Shown here: positions 36,461 to 48,900 of the stretch, piece after piece | How positions within the stretch are numbered: the stretch's first letter is position 1 | How the letters are laid out: each line of letters starts with the position of its first letter | DNA from: Cylicocyclus nassatus | Taxonomy: Eukaryota > Nematoda > Chromadorea > Rhabditida > Strongylidae | Direction: 5' to 3' | DNA: 64,000 nt | NCBI GenBank assembly: GCA_958299035.1 | Contig: CATQJL010000223.1 | Span: forward strand, 52,248,302 to 52,312,301 | Notes under the pieces: model-generated | The model's input: only the letters and a program-made list of their open reading frames with translations | What the model was told of the DNA's origin: nothing | The model's database searches: none | Position numbers and translations under genes: made by a program

Positions 36461-38890
36461 GTGTGGGATTTCTATGATATGTCCTCCTCCTAGAAAAAAA
36501 ATAGATCTGATACAATCAAGAGAGTGAAATCGTAAAAATATATGTCTCTGGCTAGTATGTCGTACTTGGACAAGATACGAACGTTAAAAGTCAAAAATAC
36601 AAAAATTCGCGTTGCAAAACAAATAGTGAAAGTGAACAAGCAAGGCAGGATTTGAATGAAAGGTACACTTCAGAAAAAAACTCAACAAAAACTGTGAGAG
36701 CATATGGCAGCATAGAGAACATCTGAACATAAGTGAAGAGAGATAGAAAATAAAAAAAAGACAGAAAAAGCGACGAAAAATGACGTAGCACCGAATTCAC
36801 CGAACACACACACTCTCGCGTTGTTGTAGTAGCACCGAATCTCTATCGTCCTCCCGAGGAATGCTCCTAAAAAAATTTGATTTTTGATGTCTACAAAAAC
36901 CTCAAAATATTTTGAGCTTCAATTTCAATTTCTGGCTATACTTACAATTATTTGCCTACCTCCTTGTATGACCTATGGTATTTCTCTTCGACGATTTCTT
37001 TTGCATCGCCGCCGTGTGACGTCGACGGGCCAGCGGCTTCTGAAATGGTACAAATTACTTCCGTTATTTCCTCCTTTTCAAAGTTCAGAGATCTTTTTGG
37101 TGCGAAAGAGTTTCCGTATAATCAGTATGACCGTACTTCACCTACATCAGCGATTTTCAAATGAGTCACAATATGATGCGATATCACTACCGAAACGGAA
37201 GGTACTATCTGCTAAATCCGCAAGCACAAGCGGAACATTGTTTGCTCAGTTTTCGACAATTTCGACGATGTAAACAACTGCAAAAGCCTTATCAATGTTC
37301 TCTATTTTCGAGGAAAGAGCATTTTTAGCAGGGACGAAACTTTTGTAGTAGCACATAAAGTGCAAATTTGCGTCATTTGGAGCTCTAATTTACGGGCTGT
37401 CTCGAAGGAATTCGCAAAAGTCTAGATCCATAGTGTATCGCTTGCTTCAGCTTAAACAATGCAAAATGAATCATCTAATTACTGTAGAATTACGGTGGGA
37501 AATTCTAGTAGTCGTGATAAAATGACTGCCATAAAGTTTTTCTCAAGGCTTGAAAATTCATTAATTTGAAAGTTTAGCTGGCTGTTGAAAGCAAATTTTT
37601 AAGGACTATTTATATCGAATAAATTACTAAGATCATCGGGTAAGCAGTCATTAACGTATACCTAAACCCAATAAATGGGAAGTATTGTAGAGCACAACTT
37701 TTATATAAAGATTCAATTATTTAGTTCAATCATAGTCGTGTCTCTAACTCTTTCCAATACTGTGTTATTCTGTGAGTCTAACTGAAACAAAAATTTGTTG
37801 CACATTCATACCGTAATCCTACAGTAACAAGGAGACGGTGAACGTTTTACCGTATACTTAAACCTAATAAACGGAGAATACTGTAGAGCACAGTACGGTG
37901 AACATACCGTAAACCTATGACTTGGTGTCTGCCCTACTATATGTCGAAATGTTGCACATTCATACCGTAATCCTACAGTAACAAGGAGACGGTGAACGTT
38001 CTACCGTATACTTAAACCTAATAAACGGAGAATACTGTAGAGCACAGTACGGTGAACATACCGTAAACCTATGACTTGGTGTCTGCCCTACTATATGTCG
38101 AAATGTTCGAAATTTGTTGGGACAACAAGGTTACTTTTGAGCACTCGGTACATTTTTCAAAATCTCTGTATTTAATCTATTCCTAATATAAAATCTGAAA
38201 ATGGCTAACTCGAGATCTCGAGGGTGAATTGTAAGTCAAATCTCTGATGCTTGCGTCATAATGATTAGTAGGCCCACTACTATCAATAGGGTCACGATCT
38301 GATCTTCGCTCTTTAACGAACCACATAAGCTTTCTCGAATTCTTAGCAGATGAATCTGCCTCCATAAGAGCTTTTTGGGAGGATCAAAGCATCGAACTGG
38401 CGATCGGCTAACTCTCGCAAATCTCTGCGAATTCCCAAATGTGCAGTATCAGTGCCTTGCTGTTATAGGCGAACAGGCAAACTTGCGCACGCTATTTGGG
38501 ATTAACTCGGACTAACACTGACTAAGAAGTTTAGCAAAAGCTCGAGCTCGTTGATGTTTACTGGCACGACACCTTGCTAATTGCTGGTGACAGGTACCAA
38601 CTACCTCCTGGGTGTTCGGACCAAAAAGCGCCTCCAAAAGTTTATACTGAACGTCATCAGTGGATCACAAGGTTATCAGCGCATAAGCTCGCTTATTGGT
38701 GTTTGCTACCTTCCCCTAATCTTTCCTTGGTTCTTAGATCGGAATGTCTCGAGCTTAAGCAATGAGATGGTTGACATTTCTTTCCGCCTATGCTTTTATT
38801 AGCTATAGAATTTTCATTTCAATGGGGGCACGAAATGGAAAATCAGGCTGAAAGCTGGATTACTCGCTGACAGGGACACGAAATGGAAGA
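36461..38890. other. Intergenic region with tandem duplication
   Basis: AT-rich. Frames at 36884-37273 (+) and 36591-36809 (-) have no recognisable motif. The clear feature is the duplication at 37801-38107, listed separately. Confidence 0.35.
37801..38107. repeat. Two-copy 154-bp tandem duplication
   Basis: 37801-37954 and 37955-38107 are almost identical. The one clear difference is GTTTTACC against GTTCTACC. Each unit contains several ACCGTA/TACGGT and CTGTAG blocks. A degenerate third relative lies just upstream, near 37650-37700. The near identity indicates a recent duplication. Confidence 0.85.
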
Positions 38891-39243
38891 TCAAGGTGAA
38901 GGCCGGATTACTTCCTGACAGCCCAAAGACTGTGGGTTTGGAGTTTGTGCTGTAGCTATTGGCTTTTGATCAGCCTTTGAAGGAGATCCTTGGTGCAAAG
39001 AAGGGAAGAACTGACCGACATTCGCCGAGGAGCTGCTGTACTTCTTCATTCTATCTAGTGTCTTATTCATAGGCTCCGAGACGATTTCGAGAAGGTCGTC
39101 GGCCCATCTGCCTGCGTCGTCTGTGGAGTCTAAAATTTCACTAACCATGGACTCGAAAGAATTGAGCAGGTAAGCCAAGCCTTGTGAGCCATTCAAAGTA
39201 AGAAGCGATGAATTAGGACAGGAAAGAGGGTTAGAGAACGAAC
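38891..39243 (-). CDS. Candidate terminal exon of an unrecognised protein
   Basis: After a CTGATAG acceptor the frame runs 116 residues to a TGA. It includes an amphipathic stretch (LAYLLNSFESMVSEILDS, then WADDLLEIVSEPMNKTLDRM) and a Ser/Pro-rich tail. It would need an upstream exon ending in phase 1, which I did not find. The exon at 41599-41715 ends in phase 0 and cannot join directly. Confidence 0.3.
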
Positions 39244-39391
39244 CTATCAGAAAAAGTACAAGCAAGACACATCACATGCTAAATCTCAAGCAGCAAGCAA
39301 ACATAGCGACGAAATCCGCGAAGGAGCCAACCCAGTCCCCAATGCACTTTTTACCGTTTATTCGATCTCATCAGCCATTTTGGAAGAGATG

Positions 39392-39694
39392 AGATAAACC
39401 TGACAGTTGGAGACAGAGAAGTACGATTTCATGGAAGCAGGCAACATTTCAGTTTCTTGGTGCAAGTACGGAGCAGAAAAAGTGAAATGCACGGTTCGCT
39501 CAAGTGATAACGAGAGGGACGAATGGCTGCGAACTTGTTCCGAGATGGTGACGCTCTCGTACTTTTCTGACATGAAACTAGGACATACGCGCGCGAAAGC
39601 ATTCTCCAAGTGCATTTCGAGGAACCAAAAGACCAAATTTTTTATGGAGCTGGGCGGAAGACAAATTTGGCTGTTGCGTCGGAAGTACAACTGA
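39392..39694 (+). CDS. Candidate exon or ORF of unknown function
   Basis: From a CCTGACAG acceptor-like site, an open frame of about 100 codons runs to a TGA. It reads like coding sequence (GNISVSWCKYGAEKVKC, then MKLGHTRAKAFSKCISRNQK) with several Trp and Cys residues. The opposite strand is also open over 39358-39717, so at least one is a shadow; I cannot decide which with certainty. Confidence 0.25.
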
Positions 39695-39719
39695 CTGAGA
39701 CTAATTTTTTTGAGCACAG

Positions 39720-41598
39720 AAACGTTTTGTCGACGAAAACTTCCTTCATTTCCTTCTTCAATGTTGAATGATTGCCTCCTCTCAATTCCATTTCAATTAG
39801 AAAAAATTGGGTTAGCCACTAATTTACTACAGATACAGAGTCCAATAAATTAGGTTGATAACGTTTATGTGCAATTGCACGTCAATTCGTCAAGGCAATT
39901 GACGCACATTTGCAGGTAATGCTTGAAAAGATGGTTTATATAATAAAAAGGTGGTGTACTTATTCTGTTTATCAATGAGCATACCTCTAGAGCAAAAAAT
40001 GTCGGATAATGTATGTGAATTTGTTTGAGGATAGATAACAGCAAAAATACAAAATGCGAAAAATGCACCTACTGTAAAAAGTGCGGTGTGCAGTTACACA
40101 CATTATCAATATTATGCTCGACTCCAAATATGACATGTGACTAGATGTCGCAGTTTCGTTTTTAGCGAACTGGGGGGTTCCTTCACTCCATACATTGTGT
40201 AAGATAGTTCAATGGGTCTACCGTACTGCTACCGTTCCCTTTCTTCTCCAGTCAAATTTGAATCTCATGCTACCGTACTCTTTCCACTCCAGTCAAACTT
40301 ATACCTAGGGGGAAGAAGGAGGGATAGTTCGTCGAAGAAGGCCTTTGGATGTTTCATATGGTTGGACCGATTCGAAACGATAACCTTGAATTTATCTATC
40401 TGCCGAAAACGGTCTCTAAAGACGTTACTGGCTTTTCAAAATTAGGTGTAATTCGAATGCCTAATTTGGTATTCCTCAAACTGCCATGTGTAGACCATTT
40501 ACCTCAAAATACCCGGGCTTGATTAGCTGTCAAGAACACTTTTCTTATAGACCTAAAGTTCATTTAGACCGCAAAAAAACCCATTTCTTCAAAGGAAACG
40601 TTTGGCAGATAACAAGACTACAAGGGGTGTGTCGAGGAATATTTTTTCCCTTGTCAAGATGAAAACCCTCATTAATTTCTGACTCTAATAACACTATGAT
40701 TGGAGATACTAAGCACGCTTCTGAGGAGACTTTTCAGAAACTCTAAACAAATGTGCGGGGCCACTGGATAATCTAATACTAACCACTTTACGTCATAAGG
40801 CTCGTTAAGCTGTCGTTCTTGCCAGATGGAGATTTAATAGCGCTCATTTTGTTTCAACGGGAGCGTGTAAACAAACCTAACCCCTCCGATTAGTACCTGT
40901 CCTAAACGTTAGCCCCAGGGGGGCTTCTGCGTTGGTTCAGTCTTCCAGTGTTGTTTCTGAATGGAGAGCAACCTAGAATCGCGAAAGTGCTACCAAGCCA
41001 TGCCCGAATCCTATTTTCCGCCCACCCAGGTACTGAAAGTTTGCTGCACCTTCAGGATAGGGCTCCCAGAAGTCAGGACTCTTGAGGTCGTGCACATTTA
41101 GAACTTCGTAACTGTAATGGGGCCATGGAAAGGCCCCAGACTGACAAAATATGGAAGGCGAAATTTTGGGTAAGCGCTGCCTTTAAAATGGTTTGGAAGT
41201 ATTGCAAATTCAAAGGTAACGGTCTCAAAATGGCGTCAAAATGAGCTTCGAACACGGATGCTGGATGTCAGGAACCTACGAGAGTGCAACTAGCATAGTT
41301 CCTTTCTCCAGCAAAATTCATCAAAATCATATATGAGCAGCAGTAAGCAAGCACTTCTTTGCAAGATTTTGTCAATGTAGCCTGAACTGGAGTTCAGAGT
41401 TGATAAGAGCCGGAAAATGCGCCTCTCTCACACCCAAGTTGTCAGCGCACTTCCCGCACATGTAATATCAATTGCTTATTTTAAAATTGCCCTTTTTATA
41501 ACTTTTGAAGCAAACGTTTCGAAAGTAGCCAAATTCAAGCTTGCCTCTTTCGCGGACTTCGTCAAAGAGTGAAGGCGCAGGACGACACGGCAACGTAC
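39720..41598. other. Intergenic, nothing recognised
   Basis: Short frames only (for example 41073-41255 -). A short direct repeat built on TACCGT and CCAGTCAAA blocks occurs near 40216-40300. No gene supported. Confidence 0.35.
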
Positions 41599-41715
41599 CT
41601 TTTCCAGCATGCCTGCTGGCTGAGTGGGCGCTAGTCGCGCCAGCACCGCCGGCAGCACCGGCTGCTCCACCGACGGTGGTTCGAATTTCATGTTGGCGAC
41701 TTGACGAAAAGGTGT
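41599..41715 (-). CDS. Candidate first coding exon, unknown protein
   Basis: A 39-codon open exon lies between a GTTCTAG acceptor (just above 41715) and an AAAAG/GTACGT donor. An ATG at 41691-41689 gives MKFEPPSVEQPVLPAVLARL followed by APTQPAGMLEK. The acceptor 24 nt upstream of the ATG would suit trans-splicing. It lies downstream of the LET-805-like gene on the same strand. Following exons were not identified. Confidence 0.35.
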
Positions 41716-42927
41716 CTAGAACAGAAAAAACGCAGCATACACTAATGGAAAGGCATGCGATAGTTGACCGGTCGAAGCCGGGAGTAGAAAACCACGTTGG
41801 ATCGAAGGTCTGCTTCTGAAAAGTTGGGGGCCCGCTTAGAGGGAGGGGATAAGGGGGAAAGTGCAAGCAGGTAAGCGTGCAATTACTGTTCAGGTTCGGG
41901 AAAGAGAACTTATTTTTGCCACGGAAAAGGCTTTCTTTAATCAGATAGGTGCTGCTTCAAACCAAAGGCTATGCTTCAATGGTGGATTTGAACAAGCTGA
42001 GAAGGATATGAAGCGTTTTCAAGTACAGCTACAACCAACAAGCTGATTATGTGGTTTGCGATTATTCTACTTACTATCTCGTCTAACTTGCGAGTTCATT
42101 GAGTTTTGACTCGAAATTTGGAGTAGGCTCTATAGCCTACTAAACGTGCGGGGAATATTCTGTTTTTGCGCTGCAAGAATATTTACGGGTAGACAAATTG
42201 ACTATTTACGCGCAAGTCATAAGCAGCAAGCTGGCAGCATATACACGACAAATGTTGCAGCACCACAAGCACACTAAATCAATTGTCAGATCTTGTGAGA
42301 GGGGTGAAGGATGAGGAACAGATGACCGATTCTGGGCTGAAGGAATTGAGTCCTCCCATAAACATCTTAGGATGTTTCCTATACTCTTCGCAAGCTTATT
42401 AAGAAAGGGGAAATTTTCTGAGCCAACAACTCCCGTAAAAGTTTCAAAAGGTTTGAATTTTACAGAATTTTGGTACTAAATTCACTGACACTTCACTGAT
42501 ACAAAAACAAGTCATTCGCATGATACAGCTCACGCAGACACTTTTAACATTTTCACACATTCCATCCCAATCTCTCCCTCTTTCACCATTAAACTGCACC
42601 ACACTTATTTTTAGGGTCAACTTCTACGGTAATATCAGAAACTTATGCAAGAAGTGTAGGTACCATATAATTCTTTCCCCCATAATCTCCTCTTCCTCGC
42701 CCTCACTGTACAAGTTTGTTCGCGCAAATAATTCCTTCTCCTTTAAATGCCAATTATATAATAATTAGAACGATGGAGAGGTAGAGCGAGCAGTAAAGGG
42801 AAGGGCGGGGAAAGTTAAACCAAATTTATATCCCCTTTGCAAAAAATCAACAGTTTGCTGAGGGAGGCTAGAGGTTTTGCGCCTAAACCTTCGATCTAAC
42901 CCGGTAACTTAAGAAAAGAGGAGGTAC

Positions 42928-45900
42928 TTATTCACCATAGTCGTAGTTGGAGTATCCACGGGCCTTCGAGCGGACCGTGTCGTAGGCGGTGTCGGAGGTG
43001 TAACCTCGCGGGGTGGACCGGTCCGGAGAACGGCTCAGGGTGTCCAGCTCTCGCTGCAAGGTGCTGAGCGCGTCGCGTCGCGCATGCGGCGTGCTCGGGC
43101 CCGGTCGCGAGCCGTCCAGCAGCGTCTGACTCGCGTATCGCCGCGGGCTGCCCACGTCCGAGCGGCTACGGTAGTTGTAGCGCTTCGAGTAGGTGTCGGT
43201 GCCTTGGCGGTCGGCCATCGACCGCGTGATGTACGACGAACCGGTGCCGGACGCGTGTCGCGAACGCTGCTCAGCCGTTCGACTCTCCATCGTCCCAGAG
43301 TCTGAAGTTTAGCTCATGCACTCACTTCAAATCAATTAATAGAAACAGCAAGCGACATGCAAGAGGCGAAAGAGTTAGCTGGACGAGTTTTCGCCCTGAG
43401 AGACCCATAGAACAAACCTCTTCCGAGAGCAGATGCAGAGAGTGAACGACGATTTCGGCCGAGAGTTCCATAGGTCTCGCCCTCGGAGGCATATCTCAAG
43501 TAGTCTCCCGGCTGGAAGAAATGTGATTTTTTTGCAGCTGCTGATAAGCTAGCGCATGTATCAATGCTGTTGGTTGCAAACTTACTGTATAATGTCTTCT
43601 AAGAGTGCTCCTACGAGATGTGCTATTGATTTCCTCGAGTTCTTGAGCTAACTGCTGTCCACTTGAGGCATACCCAATGGTTTCAGGCTGTTGGTTATCT
43701 GCAATAAATGGAATTTGAATAGATCTGGAGCAAAATAGTGCTGTTTTAGATTACTCACAAACGTGATAGATCTTCGTAGAGTGAATTTCATCTCCTTTGG
43801 TCTTCTCAAGAGATGTCAACCTTTCGGTCAATTCTGTCAGAGATTGCTGAAGGCGACGCGAGTCTTCGAATGTCTGAAAGCGGTGACATAAAGGATATTT
43901 TAAGAGCTTCACTTCCGAAACTAGTGTTTGAGGATGCAATCAAAGAACTCCAAATAGTTTCACCCTTTTTTGGAATTTATAAATAAAATTTTTTTGCCTA
44001 AATTGGTAAATGAGCAAGAAACCCTTACTCTTCTTTCCCCAGTACGGCTGGCAGCACCTTCCTTGAAACCATCAACGTAGCCTTGTTTGAAGTCATCTTG
44101 GCCAGCATATTGCTCATCGAGACGAGAGATTAACGACGGTGTTACACGATCTCCAAAAATGCCCGAATTGCCATCCTGAAAATACACTTGGAATAAATTT
44201 GAGCTGAGATAAAATTTAGGGTATTGAAAGGCGTTATTGCATGATCGGTTCATCATTTCCCCCAGAACTTTGACGAGTTTCTGAGCAAGCGCTCAAACAG
44301 TGAATAAACAGCAAGTCAAAAATCAGGTTGCACCATGCTGTTCTCTTGAGGTGCAAATGGAAAATCAAACGGTCATAGGAGCGGAAGATTTCTAGTTGAG
44401 TTGAACTAAAACTGAATAAATCGCTTGCTTCTCTTTACAGATCCAAAAAGGAGGTAAGCTGAAGCGGTCTTGTCTTACATAGCAACAGCTCAAAACGACA
44501 GAATTGTCGGTCATATTTTTAGGAGGAATGACGGGGAAAGGAAATGCGAAAATGTAACGAGGGAAGGGAGGGGGGGGGGGGGGAGAAGAGAGGAATAGGC
44601 GAAGAAGGTATCGTAGATGAACGCTTTATGCATTACGTATCCCTCAAACAAGCTTTTACGAGACTGCCATGCTCAAACACAATCTTGCCCGGGGCGGGTT
44701 TTTCCAAAAACCAAGTTTCTTTGCAGGTATACTAAATTTCTTATATAAGGGCAAAAACTAGGAAGAACAAACTAGAGAAGTTTAGGACAAATTATTGGAT
44801 TGGAGGGTGTAGCATTTCTGCAAATTTTCCACTTCAAAAGAACAAAAAATTACACGTTCATAAGGTATGGCTTGGAGGGGTTAAGATTTGGTTCTAAAAT
44901 ACCTTCCTTCCTCTTTTCTGGGTGCCGAAGTAGCGATAGCAACAACAAATCGTCGGCCTTTGGAGTAAAGCGCGCTCCAATCATATTACCTGCATGGTTA
45001 GCGCGACCACGCGGGAAATCATAAAGTTTGAAAGTGGCGATGACAAGTCCGTTTCACAGCTATCCGATTGCCATTCTCTTGCCGGGCCTCGGTCTCTTTG
45101 AAAAAGAGTGGTTCACTTCCAGTAAACGTGACCTTTAGCAGATACTAAGCAGCTCTACAAAACAGCATGGTTCCAGCGCGACTATTATTTCGTAAAAGGG
45201 CCTACATTATCTACTAAATCCAGCAATTACAAGCTTAGAGCTGTCTGATCCAGATACCACTAAACCCGAAAAACAGAAAAAACCTTCTAGAAGAGCTAGC
45301 CCTTCCAGGACGATTGTAAAAAGTTGGAATTTCTTTTTGCTAGGATTTCTGTAGAGGACTGTATGTTTCACTTAAATCAAGCCTCTCACAAATTTCAAAT
45401 AGAGAGTGTTTTGAATTCCTCACCTTGTATCCCTGCATGAATCCGCTCGAGTAGCCACCTCCAGCTCCACGTTGGGCTAGATTATGCATAGATGTGGACA
45501 TTCCCGTCATTCCCGCATCCCTAGGACTGAACTTTTTGCGGAAGAAAACTCCTCATGAACAAATGATATACATACTTGAGACCCTTCACATAACCCTCGT
45601 GGAAGCGGTCGTCTCTGGTACCGTAATCATCATCCATTCTCCTTCTGGCAGCGGTAGCCGATCCGAGTTTGTTCGCATCTTTGTAGCCTTTCATGTAACC
45701 ATCCTCGAAGTCGCCTCGAGCTAAACAAACATCGTTTTCATGACCTTAATCTTGAGCTAAGATCAAGCTCGCGGTTAATCCTATAAACTCGTCACAGATG
45801 CATCATCAGTGACATCGAGAGGATTTCGATTAGAAAATTGACATAAAGTTGAACAAGGGGTTGTCGCGTGCAGTTTTCCGACTAGTATTATTTGATCAAC

Positions 45901-48900
45901 GCAAAAATTAAAAAAAGTCTTACTCGAAAAAAATAGAGAAGAAGTCAGACTAGCTTTTAACTGGGCCGAGATTTACATTAGAAAGGTACGTTTCAAGCAA
46001 ATTTTTCTATCTCTTCTTTAGCTAAATGGATCTCGTCTGTAGCTTTTGAGTTGTGACTTTCAGCAATTTCTTTTTTGAAATTGAAACGAACAGGGCAATC
46101 ATTCATCAATATTACACATTATCAAAACTATAAAGCCGAGACGGAGAACTGGAGTTTTGCTTTTGATGAAAAATTGAGTAGATAAGGAAAATTCACATGG
46201 GATTTTATAGAATTTTTGAATTTGCGGAACTGTCTGGGGCTTAAGGTTCATAATTTTTACAGCGGTGATCTTAGCTCCAAAAAACTTGAAAGAAATCAAA
46301 GAATTTCTTGACACAGTATGCCGTTAAGAGTACTTTAAATCTCTTTCGCTGTATACGACACTCTCTCGTGGTTGCTGATGTGGTTCTTCTCTTCCTAAAT
46401 ACTATGGTCAAGAACTTGTCCTTATTTGGTAGTTCATTTTTGTGATCGGACACCTTGTTGGTGTACTTCATGTATGTATATAATGGATACGAGTAAGCTT
46501 CCAAATTTGTGCCCAGTGCGTGTAATGAACAGGGTCAAGCAAGGGGTATGGCACACGATCGCTGGTTACGACCCCCCCTGATTGCTGTCTTTATAAGACC
46601 CCCCCCCCCTGAACTATATACCTAAGATAGCATTACCAGAGTTGAGAAAGAGGTCAGGCACAAGTCTTTTGAAAACAACCCCCTCCCTCCCATGAAAGCC
46701 GTCAAACGACCCCTTCTTCCTCCTCTTAACCTCTAAACCTCAAAGTATGACATTCTGGAGGACACCAGCTTTTTCTAAAGAGTTCAGAATTCTGAGAGCT
46801 GTACGCCCGATTTTCTGTGACTGCACTCTACAATCACACGTAATTTGACGGCTGATTTTGATCTGAATGGGCATATTGAAAGGGCCATAATTTTCTTAAG
46901 GGTGGGGCGTTCGGCTCCAAATTTCCAGTGTAGCAAGAAGAAGCTATGTGCTCAATACTCATACCAGCAATGGAGCGATTTCTGGATTTTGAAGGCATGT
47001 TAAGGGTGCGGCGCACCCCATTAACTATATCAAAAAAAAAACATTTTTAGCGAACAGTATTCATATGAATCGATAGCCTAAAACTTGTAGATTCCATAGA
47101 ACTGTTTGGAGCCTGATTCGTCTTCTTAGCTCTGAGTAATATTTGGTGAAAGCACAGCGATCAAAAGCGAAAAATGGGAAGAACGAGATTTTGGTTGGCT
47201 TCTAATTCCACAGTTTGCAGGTCTTCTGAAACGGGATTCCTGAGTTGGACAAAGAAGGAGTAGTGCTTTGTCTTGAGTGCAAAAACGGATAGCTAATTCA
47301 CCTTTGAAACAAAGTTAACCATGTTGGAATTTGAACATTTCATTTAGGTAGCCTAGTATTTGAATCTTCAGAATTCGCTCACACTTTGTCTACAGGGGTT
47401 AATTGACATGCTAATTATGGATATGATACAAATATCATGTTATCACTATTATCAGATTACCCAACTACGACCCCCTCCCCTTTTGACTCCTCAATACGAC
47501 TCCCCAGGTGTGGCGTGCCGCACCCCACGCTTGACCCTGGTAATGAAACAAAAATTATATACTTGTCTTGAAAGATGAGCATTTTTAACCTTAATTTTTC
47601 ATGGCTAGAAAGCGCCTGCATGACAAAAGGTACTGAGTCAGGCCCCAGCACGAGATTGTTTCTAGGCTTCTTGAAAACAAAGTCCCTCTTGACTTTCGCG
47701 AAAGTTTACGATGTCCCCTTTGACCCTAAGCCCTTAACGTAAAAAACTCTCAAGAAACGAAACGTCGACTAAAAAACGTCGCAATTTTTGGCCACAAAAA
47801 CAATATCCTATTGCTTTTTCGCCCCAAAAACGAAGTCCAGCCTGCCTCCATACGATCTGCGCGGGGCCCTGTACTGGGTTCGATTCTTACCCCAACAGTG
47901 AAAATTCGAACTCAAAACCACTTGACCTTGTACGTAGCAAAGAGCCTTCAACGTTTACCATTTTCTGATTATGTATGCAATGCTGAGTCACATTGCATTC
48001 AGCGACCGAATCTCTCTACTTTGCAAGCGAAGTTCAGTTCCGAAAGTTTCTGGTTGAGTGCAGTGTGAGCTTCGAAATGCAGTAGTTTGCGAAAAAGAGG
48101 TATTAATGGGGTCTGCTTGTGCGGTTTTCGGAAAGTTGCTAATAAAACGGCAACGGCTGTTTCTAGATAATGACTTTGCGCTTTTAGTGAAAACGAGCGA
48201 AAAAGGCCAATTTGTTTTTGAAAATATTCGCAGCCATAATTTTCCAAAATGAAATATGGTGCGCCTTAATTTCAGTTGACACGAATATGGTTATGTGAAC
48301 TGTATACGTTACTGTAGAAATTACGCTGCGTGTGCTGCAACTTTTTTCAATTTCCGATTTGGAAACGGTAGAAAATAATTCAAATTTGACGCAATTTAGA
48401 TGCTTCGTCCTTCCAAAATGACGCTTTCACCGTTCATTCTCATAAAAATGGTCTTCAAGGTACACATACCTGTTAAAATCTCAAACAAAAGGTAATTCTC
48501 CAAATTTCCAGATAATTGCAGCGGACTTCTTGTTCTTTCAAAAGAGCCGCACAATCATAAGATTTCCTGTTTTCTTTACAAAGATCACCCCCTTAAATAA
48601 AAACCACGAAAAATATCTATGTTCCTTTTACAGGTTGTCACTTCAGTTCCACTCAATGAGTGAAAGCCTTGATCATGCCAAATTAGTGAAAAAAAAACTT
48701 TGACTTGAGGGCTGATTATATTGCAAAAAAAAACTTGCATCCTGTCAATTCCAAAAAGGAGTATTTCACCAACACTTACCGATTCAGCAGCAAAATCTTA
48801 GGAAGCTTCTCTGTCTTCATAAAAACTTGCTATATACTATCTCCAAAGGAACTACAGTGTACTCATTTAACTAGTCAACAATTTGTGCAAAGAAATAATT

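Noticed and set aside
36884..37273. 129-codon + strand frame
   Set aside because: No family resemblance, no splice or trans-splice context, and a competing overlapping frame.
46590..46612. Poly-C tract, and similar tracts near 19610, 30145, 44570 and 53220
   Set aside because: Simple homopolymer runs common in nematode non-coding DNA; no further structure.
47876..47900. GGGTTCGATTC resembling a tRNA B box
   Set aside because: No matching A box or cloverleaf upstream; it is the flank of a MITE. No tRNA, rRNA or SL RNA gene was seen in the window.
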